From: Funneliformis mosseae
Lineage: Eukaryota > Glomeromycota > Glomeromycetes > Glomerales > Glomeraceae
Assembly (NCBI GenBank): GCA_910592005.1
Contig: CAJVPP010000478.1
Location: 1-31,487 of the forward strand
Reading direction: 5' to 3'
DNA: 31,487 nucleotides
The position numbers were made by a program, and so were the translations under genes. Of the stretch, positions 1 to 10,804 are shown in pieces (position 1 is the stretch's first letter; each line of letters opens with the position of its first letter). The notes beneath the pieces are model-generated. The model was not told where the DNA came from. It made no database searches and saw only the letters and a program-made list of their open reading frames with translations.

Positions 1-556
1 AATAAATCTGAACAAATTATAGTATTTAGAACATTTTTAGCTTATAAACTAAAATTTTAATTTTTTTGGAGTTTCCTTCCTTTCTATTGCAAAGACCTCA
101 TATATGACAAATTTAAAGTAATTGTATAAAAAATTTAAGTATATGTATAATAAATTTAAAGAATTCATATAATAAATTTAAAAGTATTTATATAACGAAT
201 TTAAAGTAGTTTTATCATGAAATAAAATAAGCAAAAAAGAAAGATTTATTCTTTCTACTTTTTAAAAGATATTACTAATACACTAATAATAGAATAAAAT
301 AAGAAATTATAAAAATAAAATAAATAAAAAACAAGTTTTATTATCATTTTATATACTATATATTAAAGATTTTAAAAAAGAAGTCATTTTTCAAGTAATA
401 CATGTTTTCTGAATGGTGATTATTATTCTTGTATCTTGCATTATAATTGTGTATAAACCTTTCAAATTTTATCTACAAAATTAATGGAAAAATCTTTTGA
501 TAAAAATCATCATATCATAAAATAAAGATTGGATAATTCATTTTATTATGATCTTT
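1..556. other. AT-rich stretch, no gene recognised
   Basis: The stretch is very AT-rich with short direct repeats such as tataataaatttaaag between about 120 and 210. I see no reading frame with family resemblance. It may be the decayed leader or LTR region of the retroelement to the right, but I could not match it to the candidate 3' LTR after 7926. Confidence 0.4.
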
Positions 557-770
557 ATGGATATTTTTAAACTAATTAATATAGAAAAACAGATAGAAAT
601 AGCTATTGTTACTCTTTTATTTGAAAATACAGCTTGACTTTTATTATAATTAGCTACTTAAATTGCTATTACATTATCTATATTCAAATAGCATTTGATT
701 CAGCATTTTTCATAACTTAAATGTAAGATATATGTTCATAAAAGCTACATATTTTGTTGAATAATAATTA
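557..770 (+). pseudogene. possible N-terminal gag fragment of the gypsy element
   Basis: From the ATG at 557 a frame reads about 55 codons whose only interruptions are TGA and TAA/TAG codons. They sit where Trp and Gln would be plausible (…TA-W-LLL-Q-LAT-Q…), the same pattern as in the certain gag region after 1762. If it belongs to that gag, the foldback element at 771-1701 was inserted inside it. The resemblance is weak and the call is inference. Confidence 0.22.
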
Positions 771-1701
771 GAGTTCCAGATGAGTCGAGTTAACTCATGA
801 GTCAGATAAACTGAATTGAGTTTAAATCAAGTTGAGTTTATATTTTTTTGACTCTATGATTTGCGAGTCAAGCCAAATTCAAGTTAAGTTAAATATTTAA
901 CTCAACTCGATTTAAACTCGACTTGATTCGTGTTGACTCAAGTTGACTTGAGTTAACTTGAATGATAAAAAATCATTTTAAGAAGAACAATTAGAAATCA
1001 TTCAACTTGAACGATAAAAAAATTGTTCAAGAAGAATGATAAGGAATTGTTCGACTTGAACAATATAAAAATCATTCAAGAAGAATGATAAGGAATCATT
1101 CAACTTGAAAGATACAAAAATCGTTCAAAAAGAACAATAAAAAATCATTCGACTTGAACGATACAGAATTATTCAAGAAGAACGATAAGGAATTGTTCAA
1201 CTTAAATAATACAAAAATCATTTAAGAAGAATGATAAGAAATCGTTCAACTTGAATAATACAAAATCATTCAAGAAGAATGATAAGGAATCATTCAACTT
1301 GAATGATACAAAATCGTTTAAGAAGAATGATGAAGAATTGTTTGACTTGAATGATATAAAAATCGTTCAAGAAGAACGATATAAAAATCATTCAAGAAAA
1401 ACGATAAGGAATCGTTCAACTTGAATGATAAAAAAATCATTCAAGAAGAATAATGACGAATTGTTTGCTCCCTACCCTCCTCCTCCCTGATCTTTTTGTT
1501 TTTTTTATTATTTTTTTTTTCAAAATCGAATCGAGTTAAAATTGAGTCAAATTAAATTGAGTCGAGTTTAAAATTTATATAACTCGAATCAAATCAAATT
1601 GAAAGATTTTATAAAATAAATTTAACTCAACTCGACTCAAAAAAAGAGAGTTGAGTTGAGTTGATCTTTAAACTCGACTTGACTCGACTCATTCAGAACT
1701 C
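771..1701. mobile_element. foldback/MITE-like DNA element with TA flanks
   Basis: Both ends are inverted copies of one another. The left end reads GAGTTCCAGATGAGTCGAGT, and the reverse complement of the right end reads GAGTTCTGAATGAGTCGAGT. Each end is bordered by TA (769-770 and 1702-1703), which suggests a TA target duplication. Both subterminal regions are packed with ACTCGA/GAGTTGA-type short repeats, and the centre is a hairpin minisatellite. There is no coding capacity, so it is a nonautonomous element. The superfamily is uncertain; a TA target would fit Tc1/mariner-like or related transposases. Confidence 0.6.
953..1462. repeat. tandem array of about 48-bp hairpin-forming units
   Basis: About ten diverged units of roughly 48 bp follow one another. 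Each unit contains CTTGAAYGAT, a short A-rich loop, then ATCRTTCAAG, so each can fold on itself. A second smaller arm pair follows (AAYGATAAGGAATCRTTCAA). Substitutions are mostly C/T and G/A and often occur on both arms. The array lies wholly inside the foldback element at 771-1701. Confidence 0.75.
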
Positions 1702-1761
1702 TAACTATACCTTTTTCATTAGACGTAATATATTTGTATATCCAAGATATTTCTTTTGAAA

Positions 1762-3105
1762 CAAATTGCTTTCAACAACCTGTTGATCAATCTATTTTAT
1801 TAAAAGTATATATAGAAATCCTTAATTAAGATTTAATACAAATTCAAAAAGATCAACAATTACTCTGACAGTTAATTGCCTTTCCATTACCTTCTGCAAC
1901 TAGTTTATCACCAACTCCAGTTACTATCTCTCCACTAGAAGCAATAATAGCAGCTACTGGTAAACAGATAAGATTAGCTCTCGAAGGAATTTTTGAAATA
2001 AATAATGCTTGATTGAATGCATTAAGACAAACTGAACGAACTACAGCAAAGGTTGATTACTTTTATGGCACTAAAGCTGAAGATCCTGTAGAATGGCTTG
2101 CTTCCTTTGAAAAAGCTATCACTATTAACTGATGAATGGATGCTGCAAGGAAGAAGGCTATAGCTAGAGGATACTTAAAAGGAGCCACAGCTAATTGGTT
2201 TAGAAAATACAGTGACCATGGATAATTGGACTACAACCACCAATAATAAAAACAATTTTGTAGATATGTTTAACACCCAGTTTATTAACGAAACCTAAAA
2301 AAATCAATATTATCAGGAATTAATTTTCTTATGACAACGTTTTAATGAATCAGTGAATTCATATGCTAATAAGTTCTGCAAGTTAGTAAAAAGGATAGGA
2401 TTGACTGATAATACCTAACAGAAACGAATGTTCCTCATAAGACTAAATCTAACATATACCTTAATGGTATATGCACAAAATCTTAATGACTTAGTTGCTA
2501 CAGTAAATGCCACTAGAAACATCAAAATTGGTTATAATTTTACCATTGGAAAAACTCCAAGGGATACAAGTATAACCCTTCTACTTTCACTCTTGTTTCA
2601 CTAAAACCCATTCCAGTTATTAATACTGAAATAGACGAACTCACAAAGAAATTAGAATAACTTACCATAAACTATACCAATTTGTCTTCCATAATGTTAG
2701 GTCAGCCACAGATCCTAAGAATAAGAAACAGACCTAATGATACTACTTACAGATCCTAAAATATCAGATATAATATGAATACTTACTGATCTCAAAATAC
2801 TGAATCCAGTGATTTTATCTGTTATAACTGTAATTCTCTAGAACACATTGTGAAAAACTGTATTCAGTTGCGATGATATTGTAAAGATAATTGCAGGCTC
2901 CATTTTAGTGAAACTAAAGAAATGCATTTAGCTAATCAATATCTCAACAAAGATCATAATAATTACGACTGCAAAATGGATGAAAATGAAGAGTATGAAG
3001 TTTACCTGAATACCCAACTGAGATCGTACTCTGATAATCCAATGTCAAAAAACTGAAGGATCAAATGCATAGAGTCTCAAAGAGAAGAAAACCTTAAAGG
3101 TTTTC
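1762..3105 (+). pseudogene. gag remnant with CCHC zinc knuckle
   Basis: Capsid-like sequence begins near 1762. It includes a retrotransposon-gag signature around 2080-2210 (DPVEWL, then RKKAIARGYLKG and a Trp-containing helix) and continues after a frameshift near 2220 with NNFVDMFNTQF and the KRMFLIRL region. A CCHC zinc knuckle (C-x2-C-x4-H-x4-C) sits at 2820-2861, as expected at the nucleocapsid end. Gag would coat the RNA in the virus-like particle. In-frame TGA and TAA codons are frequent (for example near 1867, 2008, 2130 and 2297), so no full-length protein can be made. Confidence 0.75.
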
Positions 3106-3109
3106 TAAG

Positions 3110-3800
3110 TTGACTGCTATTCCAAATTTCATAAAAGAATTTGCACAAACAAATCCCGTCATAATACAAATCAAAGTTCTGAGTAATCCTAAGAGTATAA
3201 AGAGAAGATTAATGCTAGCATCAATTGAACAATTAATGGAGTTCAACATTGTCACCTACCTCCAGAATCTTCCATGCGGGTTATCAGTTAGACAAGCCAC
3301 TCACGTCATTCCAAATTATCATTCTGGTCTAGCTAGAGCTATAAGAAGATTTAGAGAAAAAGCTTCAGAAGAATCAAAAGAAGCTAATTTAGTCAAAAGT
3401 GACAATGAATCTATCTTTGCAGCTAAATGTATCTTATGAATTAGAAGAAGAGCCTAAACTACTATAATCAATAGTAGTGCAACCATGAGCATAATTACAA
3501 AAATCTTGTTTAAAAGGTTAAGCTATAAAATTGATCAAGCCTCAAAAATGATTGTAATTACCGCTAACAGAGCTAGAATTCACTCCTTAAGAATTGTAGA
3601 TAATGTTTTTGTAGTAATAGGAAGGATCAAAATTCTAACTTCCTTCAAGTTCTAAAATCTAGGGACAAAATATTGATATTAGGAAATGACTGGCTCCGAA
3701 ATTCAAATACCAATATAGATTGGGAAAAATCTACCTTGACTATTAGAAAAGAACAGACTATTATTCAAATTCAGATTACCTTTACAAAAACCTCAAAGTG
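3110..3800 (+). pseudogene. pol N-terminal segment with aspartic protease remnant
   Basis: The segment opens with a 109-codon open stretch (3110-3439) of unrecognised linker. A retropepsin-like region follows: N-S-S-A-T at about 3469-3483, where the catalytic D-[ST]-G-A is expected, then ILILGNDWL at about 3672-3698, a typical C-terminal protease motif of gypsy elements. The Asp to Asn change (GAT to AAT type) and the lost Gly would abolish cleavage. A one-base frameshift lies near 3650. The protease would normally process the Gag-Pol polyprotein. Confidence 0.6.
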
Positions 3801-4277
3801 GTAACTCACGATACATTAGAAGAGATTTTAGAAGAATACAAAAAGGAATGTCTTGAAAAAATACTAATTTATTTTTCTGATTTCTCTGAAGAAGATTTGG
3901 CTGATCAAGGTAAGCTGGAATTTAACCCATAGATAAATTTCTACACTCCGGAAAGTTCTGAAGCTGAAACGGATGATGATGTTAATATCAGCTCCATAAA
4001 TGCTAATAAAAATCTAGCAGTATTTTTAGCTAAAACTGTTCAAGACGAACTTACACCTATAAACCAAACCAAAACTCTCAATCATCATCAATAGGAACTT
4101 TTTCAATCTCTTTTAAATGATCACTCTGACATCTGTTTTAAGAGTTAGACTAGAATTGGAAGAACAAATTTAATAAAATATCAGATCTTAATTGGCGATG
4201 CTGTGACTATCGCACAAACTTTATATTAAACTAATTCAAAGAATCAAGAATTTCTTAAGAATGAAATAGTTAAAATG

Positions 4278-5520
4278 GAAGAATAAGGATAGTCCAAAAG
4301 TCATTAAGTCCTTGGGCTTCGCTTGTAGTAATTGTGGATAAGAAAGGTGGTAACAAGAGAATTTGCATAGACTATCGCAAATTAAATACTATTATCAAAG
4401 CTGATGCTTATCTTTTACCTTAAATCGATAACCTATTAGAAAGTTTTAAAGCTACCTAATGGTTTACTATATTAGATCTGGCAAGTGAATACTGGCAAGT
4501 AACTATGAATGAAACGAATATAGAGAAAATGGTATTTATAATACCTTTCAGGCTATATGAATTTTTAGTAATACCCTTTAGACTAAGTTACGCTTCAAGA
4601 ACTTTTCAAAGATTAATGAATAAAGTTTTACAAGACTTTTTCAGAGATTTTGTTGCTGTATATTTAGACAATGTCATAATATATTTTAAAGGAAGTTTCA
4701 AAATGCATATAGACTATATATGCTAAGTATTCTAAGCCATTCAGAATATAAACTTAAAAATTAAGTTAAAGAAGTGCTATTTTTGCTTACCAAATATTTA
4801 TTTCTTAGGACATGTAATAGGACAAAATGGAATTCGCCCAGATCCTGAAAAGATAATTAAAGTCAAAAACTTTTCAAGACTAACAAATCTTACATAATTC
4901 TATGCTACTCTTAGATTATTTTCATACTATCAGAAGTTTATAAAGAATTTTTTAAGGATTGCTTGACCTATAATTACTTTATTAAAGAAAGATGAACCCT
5001 TTCTTTGAGGAGATAAACAACAGATAGCATTTGATCGACTAAAAGAAATGTTAATTAAAACTCTGATCTTAAGTTACCCCAATTTTAATAGACCATTTAT
5101 CATTAATACGGATGCATCTGAATAGGTCTAGAAGCTGTTCTCTCATAATAACAATCAGATGAAAAAAAACATGTTATTGCCTATACAAGTCAAAGTCTAA
5201 ACTCAGCCGAAAAGAATTATACCATAATTGATCAAGAATGTTTAGCAGTTATATAGGCCATAAGATACTTCTAACATTATTTAGACATAAAACCTTTTGT
5301 ACTTGTAACTGATCATTCAGCTTTAAAATGGTTACAAACTTCTAAATTACCTAAAGATCAAAGAGCAAAATGGGTGATAGAACTGTAGCAATATGAGTTT
5401 ACTATTAAACATAGACTTGAAAAGGCTAATGCAAATGCTGATACTCTATCACGAATACCTAAAGAATCAGAAGTATTTTTCTTGAACTTTGAATCAGATG
5501 TAGAAACTGGCTATCTCTTC
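4278..5520 (+). pseudogene. reverse transcriptase and RNase H remnant
   Basis: RT fingers/palm motifs are clear: SPWASLVVIVDKK near 4300, then KRICIDYRKLNT, LDLASEYWQV near 4475-4500 and the palm YLDN at 4661-4672, where YLDD is expected, so the second catalytic Asp is Asn. A connection domain follows (FLGHVIGQNGIRPDPEK near 4800-4850). RNase H begins near 5098 (NTDASE) and includes VTDHSALKWLQ near 5305 and ANADTLSRIP near 5435. A one-base deletion after DASE shifts the frame near 5124. Stops sit at expected Gln or Trp positions. The start at 4278 is approximate. Confidence 0.85.
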
Positions 5521-6080
5521 TATTGAAAATAACTATATCACAGATAATCCATCCCATTCTGAGGAAAATAATGAATATGAGACTGAATGGTTCATTTCAA
5601 ATCCCTCATTCAGTCAGGACTAAATGTTAGAGAATAAACTCTTTTATGATTGGTTTAAGCCAATAATCATCACTGTGGGATACTAATCCCCACCTGAGAA
5701 AATGCAGGATATATATAAAATAAACATAAAAATCAAACAAGTGATAGCAGGATAACCCATAAATAATGGAGGATCTAGATGTAACTATTCATGCAATATA
5801 GAAAACTACCACTTATATACATACTGTAAAGCTTATAAGATAAATTTATCTTATAACACTATTGAGCATGAGTGTATAAACGGATATAAATTAGGTCAAA
5901 TTCAACCAGACATAGATCCAAGATACCTACATAATCAAGTATGGTAGAATAAGTTAATAGAAGTTAAAACACAATCATTAGAAACTCAGATGCAAGTGTT
6001 ATATAGAACACTTCAAGGACTTTCCTTTTATCCCACCCCTCTTGAACATATTCAACCTGAATTTCCTGAATTAGATTAAG
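5521..6080 (+). pseudogene. Cys/His-rich segment between RNase H and integrase
   Basis: A readable frame runs across this interval with only a few stops. At 5780-5875 it contains C-x3-C-x5-H-x4-C-x13-H-x-C, which looks like a metal-binding module. It is followed by a region with paired Trp/Lys and PTPLEHIQPEFPELD-like sequence ending at a TAA near 6078. Classic gypsy pol has no such domain between RNase H and integrase. It may be an accessory domain of this element lineage or the start of a separate reading frame. The function is unknown. Confidence 0.5.
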
Positions 6081-6329
6081 ATATTTTTTTTATTTATTTA
6101 TATTATTTATTACTGCATTACTTAGAGTGAAAGCAAAAGTGTATGCAGTGTAACATACAGCTTATTATGGATATTTATTAATATAATTATATTTATTCTT
6201 ACCTTACACAACAAATTATTTTCATAGAATTAATAACTCCCAAATCTATCAAACAATTTAAAAATTTTTGCATACCTTATATAATCTAAAATAATTATTT
6301 ATATAGAAATGATAAAAGAAACACTGGAA

Positions 6330-7400
6330 AGTTTTTAAGGGTAATTAGAATTCATAAAATAGAAGCTATTTTATATATGATGCATAATGATTCAACAGCT
6401 GGACATTTTGCTACTGATATTATGTTCGACAAAATCAGAAAGAGATATTACTAGCCTTAAATATATGAAAATATTTGTACATATGTTAAAAGTTGTAACA
6501 AATGCTAAAGAAGAGGAAAACTAAATAAACATGAAGATTTACATCCAATTGCAATACAAGCATCTTTCTATCAAATCAGAATTGACTTTGTAGGATCTCT
6601 TTTTCCAACAGATAAAGGAAACAAATATATTATAGTAGCTATTGATTATTTTACTAAGTGACCAGAAGCAACTGCTTCTCAAATAGCTCAATTTGTTTAT
6701 GAAGAAATTATTTGTAGACATGGATGCCTAATAAAGATATTAACTGATTGAGAAACCCATTTTAATAACAAAATAGTTGATGAATTAATAAATAAATTTA
6801 AGATAAAACATCTTCTATTAACTCCCTATCATTTCCAAACCAATGGTCTAGTAAAAAAATTTAATAGAATTTTATATGCGTCTTTAGCTAAAACTGTCCC
6901 AAGAAATTTTTAATTGGGATTTGCAAATTGTATCTACTTTATTTGTATATCGAACTTTTAAACAATCAACAAATAACTAAGATACCTCCCTTTTATTTAA
7001 TATATGAAAGAGATGAATGATTACCCCTTGATGAACTAATTGAAGAAAATGTGACTCTAAATCAACATATAGAATCTTTAGTAGATGATTTACTGCAAAT
7101 CAGGGGAAGAGCTAAAAATCATGTGGAAAAATCATAAGTAAATCAGAAAGATCAACATGATCATAGCCTAAAGAAGATCTTTTATTTTAAAATAAAAGAC
7201 AAAGTTTTATATTATCATGTAGTAAAAGAAAAGCAATAGTCTGAGAAATTAGAACCAAAATGGAAAGAATCATATTACATTCATCAAATCTTGTTAAATG
7301 GATCTTACAAAATAAGAGAAATAAATGGAAAAGTTTTAAAAACACCTGTTAATGAAGATCTTTTAAAACAATATTATGACTGACAAAATTGGAAACCTCA
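6330..7400 (+). pseudogene. integrase remnant (HHCC and DDE core)
   Basis: The zinc-binding HHCC domain is visible (H-x-N-D…GH near 6385-6410, C-x2-C near 6490-6505). The catalytic core has its first Asp in RIDFVGS near 6586 and its second Asp at 6746-6748 (LTD). The expected Glu in NGLVE-R-FN is Lys at 6854-6856, which removes the third catalytic residue. TGA at 6659-6661 replaces the Trp of FTKWPEA. TGA at 6749-6751 replaces an Arg that usually follows LSD, and the neighbouring Gly is Glu. The C-terminal region (WKESYYIHQIL…GSYKIREI) extends to about 7380. Integrase would join element DNA to the chromosome. Confidence 0.82.
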
Positions 7401-7925
7401 AATAGTTATATAGTTCACCTATCCCTTTTATCATTTATTTTAATTTTTTTATTTCTTCATTTTTATTATTTTTATTATTCTTATTTTTTTTTATTATATC
7501 CTTAGAAGATTTCAAAAGTGATTTGAAAAGAAGAATCTCCAATAATCCTATTCCTATTATATTTTCTTATACAAAGAATATGAAGTTAAAAAGAAAGATT
7601 AAAATAACTTATCATATGCTAAGGAGAGCCTAAATCCTTAAGGACTGAATATTAATGATAAATGCCTTTTATCTAGGACAATTATTAGAAAAAGAAACTT
7701 TTTTTCCAGCTTAACGAACCTACTTTAAAGGCATAATAACTAAGTATTATTATATTACATTAATACGAACTTATTTCATTTTTAAATTTCTGAGATTAGA
7801 GTAAATTCAACATACTAGATACTTAAGTCTTCCTAAAATATGTTCAATGAAAAAGAAAAATTATCAATCTCTAATAGAAAAGCAATGTTGATTTAGTTTA
7901 GAGACCAAAATTTAGAGGAGGAAAT
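7401..7925. other. 3' non-coding part of the retroelement
   Basis: AT-rich sequence with a long T-rich run near 7430-7500 and no protein resemblance. It ends in a purine-rich stretch (TTAGAGGAGGAAATT, about 7911-7925) that could be the polypurine tract priming plus-strand synthesis. Confidence 0.4.
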
Positions 7926-8300
7926 TGAAACTAGCAAAAACTAACAGGCCTATCGAATATGACATATATGCTAAATCTACTATATCTGCCAAATAGGATA
8001 AATATATTATTTATTATATTTCTATTATTTATATTATTATTATCATTTATAATATATTTAACATAATTAGTATATCTGTTAGCTCTGTTATTTTTGTCAG
8101 TAGTATCACAAATATCATAGATTTTCTTTAATTGTAATTTTCCTATATAAAGAACATGAAAATGCCTTGGAAAAAGGACAGATTCCAATAAGTTCTTAAT
8201 ATTATATTCAATATACATTAAACAACAATAATAAACACTCTTAACATTTTGCAAACATAAAACTTATAATTTATTTCTTGTTAACTAAATAAACTCTCTA
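7926..8300 (+). repeat. candidate 3' LTR of the gypsy element
   Basis: The candidate begins with TG directly after the purine-rich tract. It contains a TATA-like CCTATATAAAG near 8141-8151, followed by a less AT-rich stretch that could be the transcribed R region. No matching 5' LTR is visible in this window and the right end is not defined, so this is a positional guess. Confidence 0.28.
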
Positions 8301-8777
8301 ATAAACAGCATGTCAAATTGATTGGATTTAAGTCATAACTATTGCCTCCCTGACTTCAAATCATAGTTAACTTATTTGATGAAAAGAGTAACGTTAACAA
8401 TACTAATTTATTCTTTAAATTTAATATTTTACATTATTTTTGTTATTTAATTATATTGTGAAACTTTATTTTGAATTTTTGAATTTCAAAGCTAAATGTC
8501 ATTATGATTTTAAAAAATTTATAAAAAGAATTAATGTTTTGGTAGACAAATCTAAATGTTACAATACAAATTAAACGAATTTATGATTAATAATTTTCAT
8601 GTCGATTAGAATTTTTTAAATAAATTTCTTAAAATAATTGAAAAAATTTAATATTACAACACACATACTCTATTTTTCATCAAACTTATTAAAATTCTAT
8701 TAAAAAGAAAATGACTTTATAATTTTTATATTTGAGTTGAATGGTTGATAATTTATTTAATTTATTGCCTGAAAAAT
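8301..8777. other. AT-rich spacer, no gene recognised
   Basis: No coding frame, RNA gene or repeat structure could be supported between the candidate LTR and the start of similarity to the repeated segment at 8778. Confidence 0.35.
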
Positions 8778-8878
8778 AAATTTGGCATTTGATAATAGAT
8801 TTTTATATGTTTCATGAACTCAAAACAATATTTTTTTAATTAATAAATTTCTTGCATATTCAGTTTTAATCTTTTAAC

Positions 8879-9306
8879 CAAGCTATTAAAATTACCCTAA
8901 GGGACATTGTTACACTAATTTATTAGAAAATTCAATTTTTAAAAAAAAATTAATTTTTATATTATTTATTTTAAAAAAATATATATATATTTGCTGTAGT
9001 ATTAAATACCCACCATTTAATCACTAATTCAAATAATGGTTAAAGTTAAAAATTTTGAATTTTATAAGGATCCGAAACCTTTTTAACTTTTTTTAAATAA
9101 TAATGTAGATCATTTCTAAATTCTAATTTTAGATTTTTCGACTGATGTTACACAAAAATGAAAAATTTTGACGTGCCTAATTGAATAAGATAATCGACTA
9201 TAAAAATTTAACCAAATAAAGTTCATATATCATATAATAATATGAATCAAAAATCTCAATTTTGGTTGGTGGGGTCCCGTAAGGTGATTTTAATATCTTA
9301 GCCCCC
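8879..9306. mobile_element. MITE-like insertion in copy A
   Basis: Relative to copy B, which runs directly from CTTTTAAC to ATATGTACACG at about 27877, copy A holds about 428 extra bases here. The insert has matching inverted ends: AGCTATTAAAATTACCC near 8881 and, on the other strand at the right end, AGATATTAAAATCACCT ending near 9300. Both are followed by a TA-GGGAC-type stretch. It has no coding capacity. No clear target duplication is visible, so the superfamily is open. Confidence 0.55.
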
Positions 9307-9535
9307 ATATGTACACGAATAAAAATGTCCACATCACATTTTTATTCTTTAAAAAAAAAAAAAAATTTTAGTATATTCAAAAGAAATAAACTTTATTTTT
9401 TCTCGTTATGGCTCTATTTATCTTCTTTACTTTTTATTATTAATTCTAAGAAGGATACAAAAATTGTAAGAAAAAAGATGTATTTAAAAAAAATAAAGAA
9501 ACAAACCGTAATGGCGGCGCAACATAATTGTAAAG

Positions 9536-9667
9536 CTGCGCCACTCGCGAAATTTGTAGACGCTAGGGCTTGAATCATTATTAAATTCAAATTTAATCTT
9601 TTAAAACTTTTTTTATTAAGAAATTAGATAATCGATAAACGATAATAACCGATACGAATGGCGCAGT
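9536..9667. repeat. GGCGCAG inverted-repeat pair downstream of hydrolase A
   Basis: CTGCGCCACTCG at 9536-9547 faces CGAATGGCGCAG at 9656-9667, and a second short arm, GGCGCAAC, lies just to the left. The same arrangement is kept near 28076-28191 in copy B. It may be an old small element or a 3'-end structure of the gene. Confidence 0.35.
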
Positions 9668-9702
9668 AATGATTGATTAACATGTAGTTAATTCATTGAA
9701 AA

Positions 9703-10804
9703 TTATTCCTTTACAACCCTTTCTTGGATCCTATTGAAAATAATATTTGCAGCATCCTCCCATGTAAGGTCCAGCATAATATTGTGAGAAGCACCACCAA
9801 TGATATCAAATCCAACACCATAAGCTTCAGCAGTTTCTTCTATAGTTTTTAAACCAAATACTTTATCCTCTTCAGCGCCAATCACAATCATAGGGCATTT
9901 AATTATTGAAGGATCCACAAATGGCTTAAAAACTTCTAACAATCCAGTGACAAAACTAGCCTTCTCGAACTTTGGATGAAGTTCTATAGCCATAGATTCA
10001 GGAAATGCTTTAGAAAAGCTTCTCTTCACTAATTTAGGAGTTCCAACTGCTGTATACGGTTCTAATGTAAAAATCGTTTTAAAGATAGCAAGAATTGGAA
10101 TATTTGAATATAATCTAAGAAAGAATTTGAAGATGCCTGTCCTGTAGCTGTAAGGTGAGATTGATGCAAATAAAACTCCACCCGCCACTTTCTGATGATT
10201 ATCTTTAAGATAATTTTGAACAATTCCACCTCCAAATGAGTGACTATTAGCAAAGTGAAAATAAATCAAACGTCAATTTAAAAATTTTAATGATGAAAAG
10301 TTTATTAATATTTACCCAACGAGAACAGGTTTATATCCGGTCCTAGCAAATATTGCATCAGTTACGGCTGATACATCATTTGTGATTTCATTTAATGACC
10401 ACCATTTATCTTTTTTTGGAGTCTTTGTACTTTGTCCATGTCCTCGAAAACTAAGGTAAAAGATCATTTTAATAAATTTAAGATTCCATTAAACCTTAGT
10501 TTCGTGACAATTTATTTACCTCATAGCGTAACAATCATGTCCTTTATTCGAGAACCAGTGACAAAAATTATCCCAAGCCCAGGCCGCGATAGTTATTCCA
10601 TGAATGAATAAAATTGGTGGATGATTCTATTATACAATTAATTACACTTCATTAATAATAACAATTTTTTTATAAAGAACTTTAAGGACTAAAACTTACC
10701 AAAATTATATTAGCAGGGGGATAATGTAAGACTTCAATTTTAATACTTTCGCATGAATCAACGAAAAAGACTTCCTTATCTGTATAAGATTGTTCAGAAT
10801 ACAT
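9703..10804 (-). CDS. alpha/beta hydrolase-fold protein, copy A
   Basis: Four exons on the minus strand (10804-10700, 10626-10520, 10450-10316, 10243-9703) are joined by three short GT-AG introns and encode 295 residues. The fold signature is complete. An oxyanion-loop HG lies in LFIHG (about residue 45), and RGHGQS follows at about 72-77. The nucleophile elbow is GHSFGG (about 117). The acid is likely the Asp of GAEED, and the catalytic His is in GASHNIMLD near the C-terminus. The enzyme would hydrolyse an ester, amide or epoxide; the substrate cannot be read from sequence. No signal peptide or membrane segment is obvious, so it is probably cytosolic. The ATG at 10804 gives an N-terminus aligned with the paralogue at 29344. 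All exon lengths but the last match that copy exactly. It is intact with standard codons. Confidence 0.88.

Larger units (their letters stand above)
1762..7400 (+). mobile_element. decayed Ty3/gypsy LTR retroelement, internal region
   Basis: Gag, protease, reverse transcriptase, RNase H and integrase remnants follow in the order RT-RNase H-integrase, which defines Ty3/gypsy. All are on the plus strand and broken by many stops and a few single-base frameshifts. The stops fall mostly at expected Gln, Trp or Arg codons. Active-site residues of protease, RT and integrase are changed, so the copy is dead. No convincing 5' LTR was found. A possible 3' LTR starts at about 7926. Confidence 0.88.

Noticed and set aside
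953..1462. CRISPR-like array, because of the regular repeat spacing.
   Set aside because: The units are contiguous diverged tandem repeats without unique spacers, lie inside a transposon-like element and are in a eukaryotic genome.
1762..7400. A reassigned genetic code (TGA as Trp, TAA/TAG as Gln) in the retroelement.
   Set aside because: TGA also stands at expected Arg positions (for example 6749-6751), true frameshifts are present, catalytic residues are lost, and neighbouring genes use the standard code with TGG for Trp. Transition decay explains the data better.
9325..9573. 82-codon open frame on the plus strand near the hydrolase 3' flank.
   Set aside because: It consists largely of poly-A-encoded Lys and is disrupted in copy B, so coding is unlikely.
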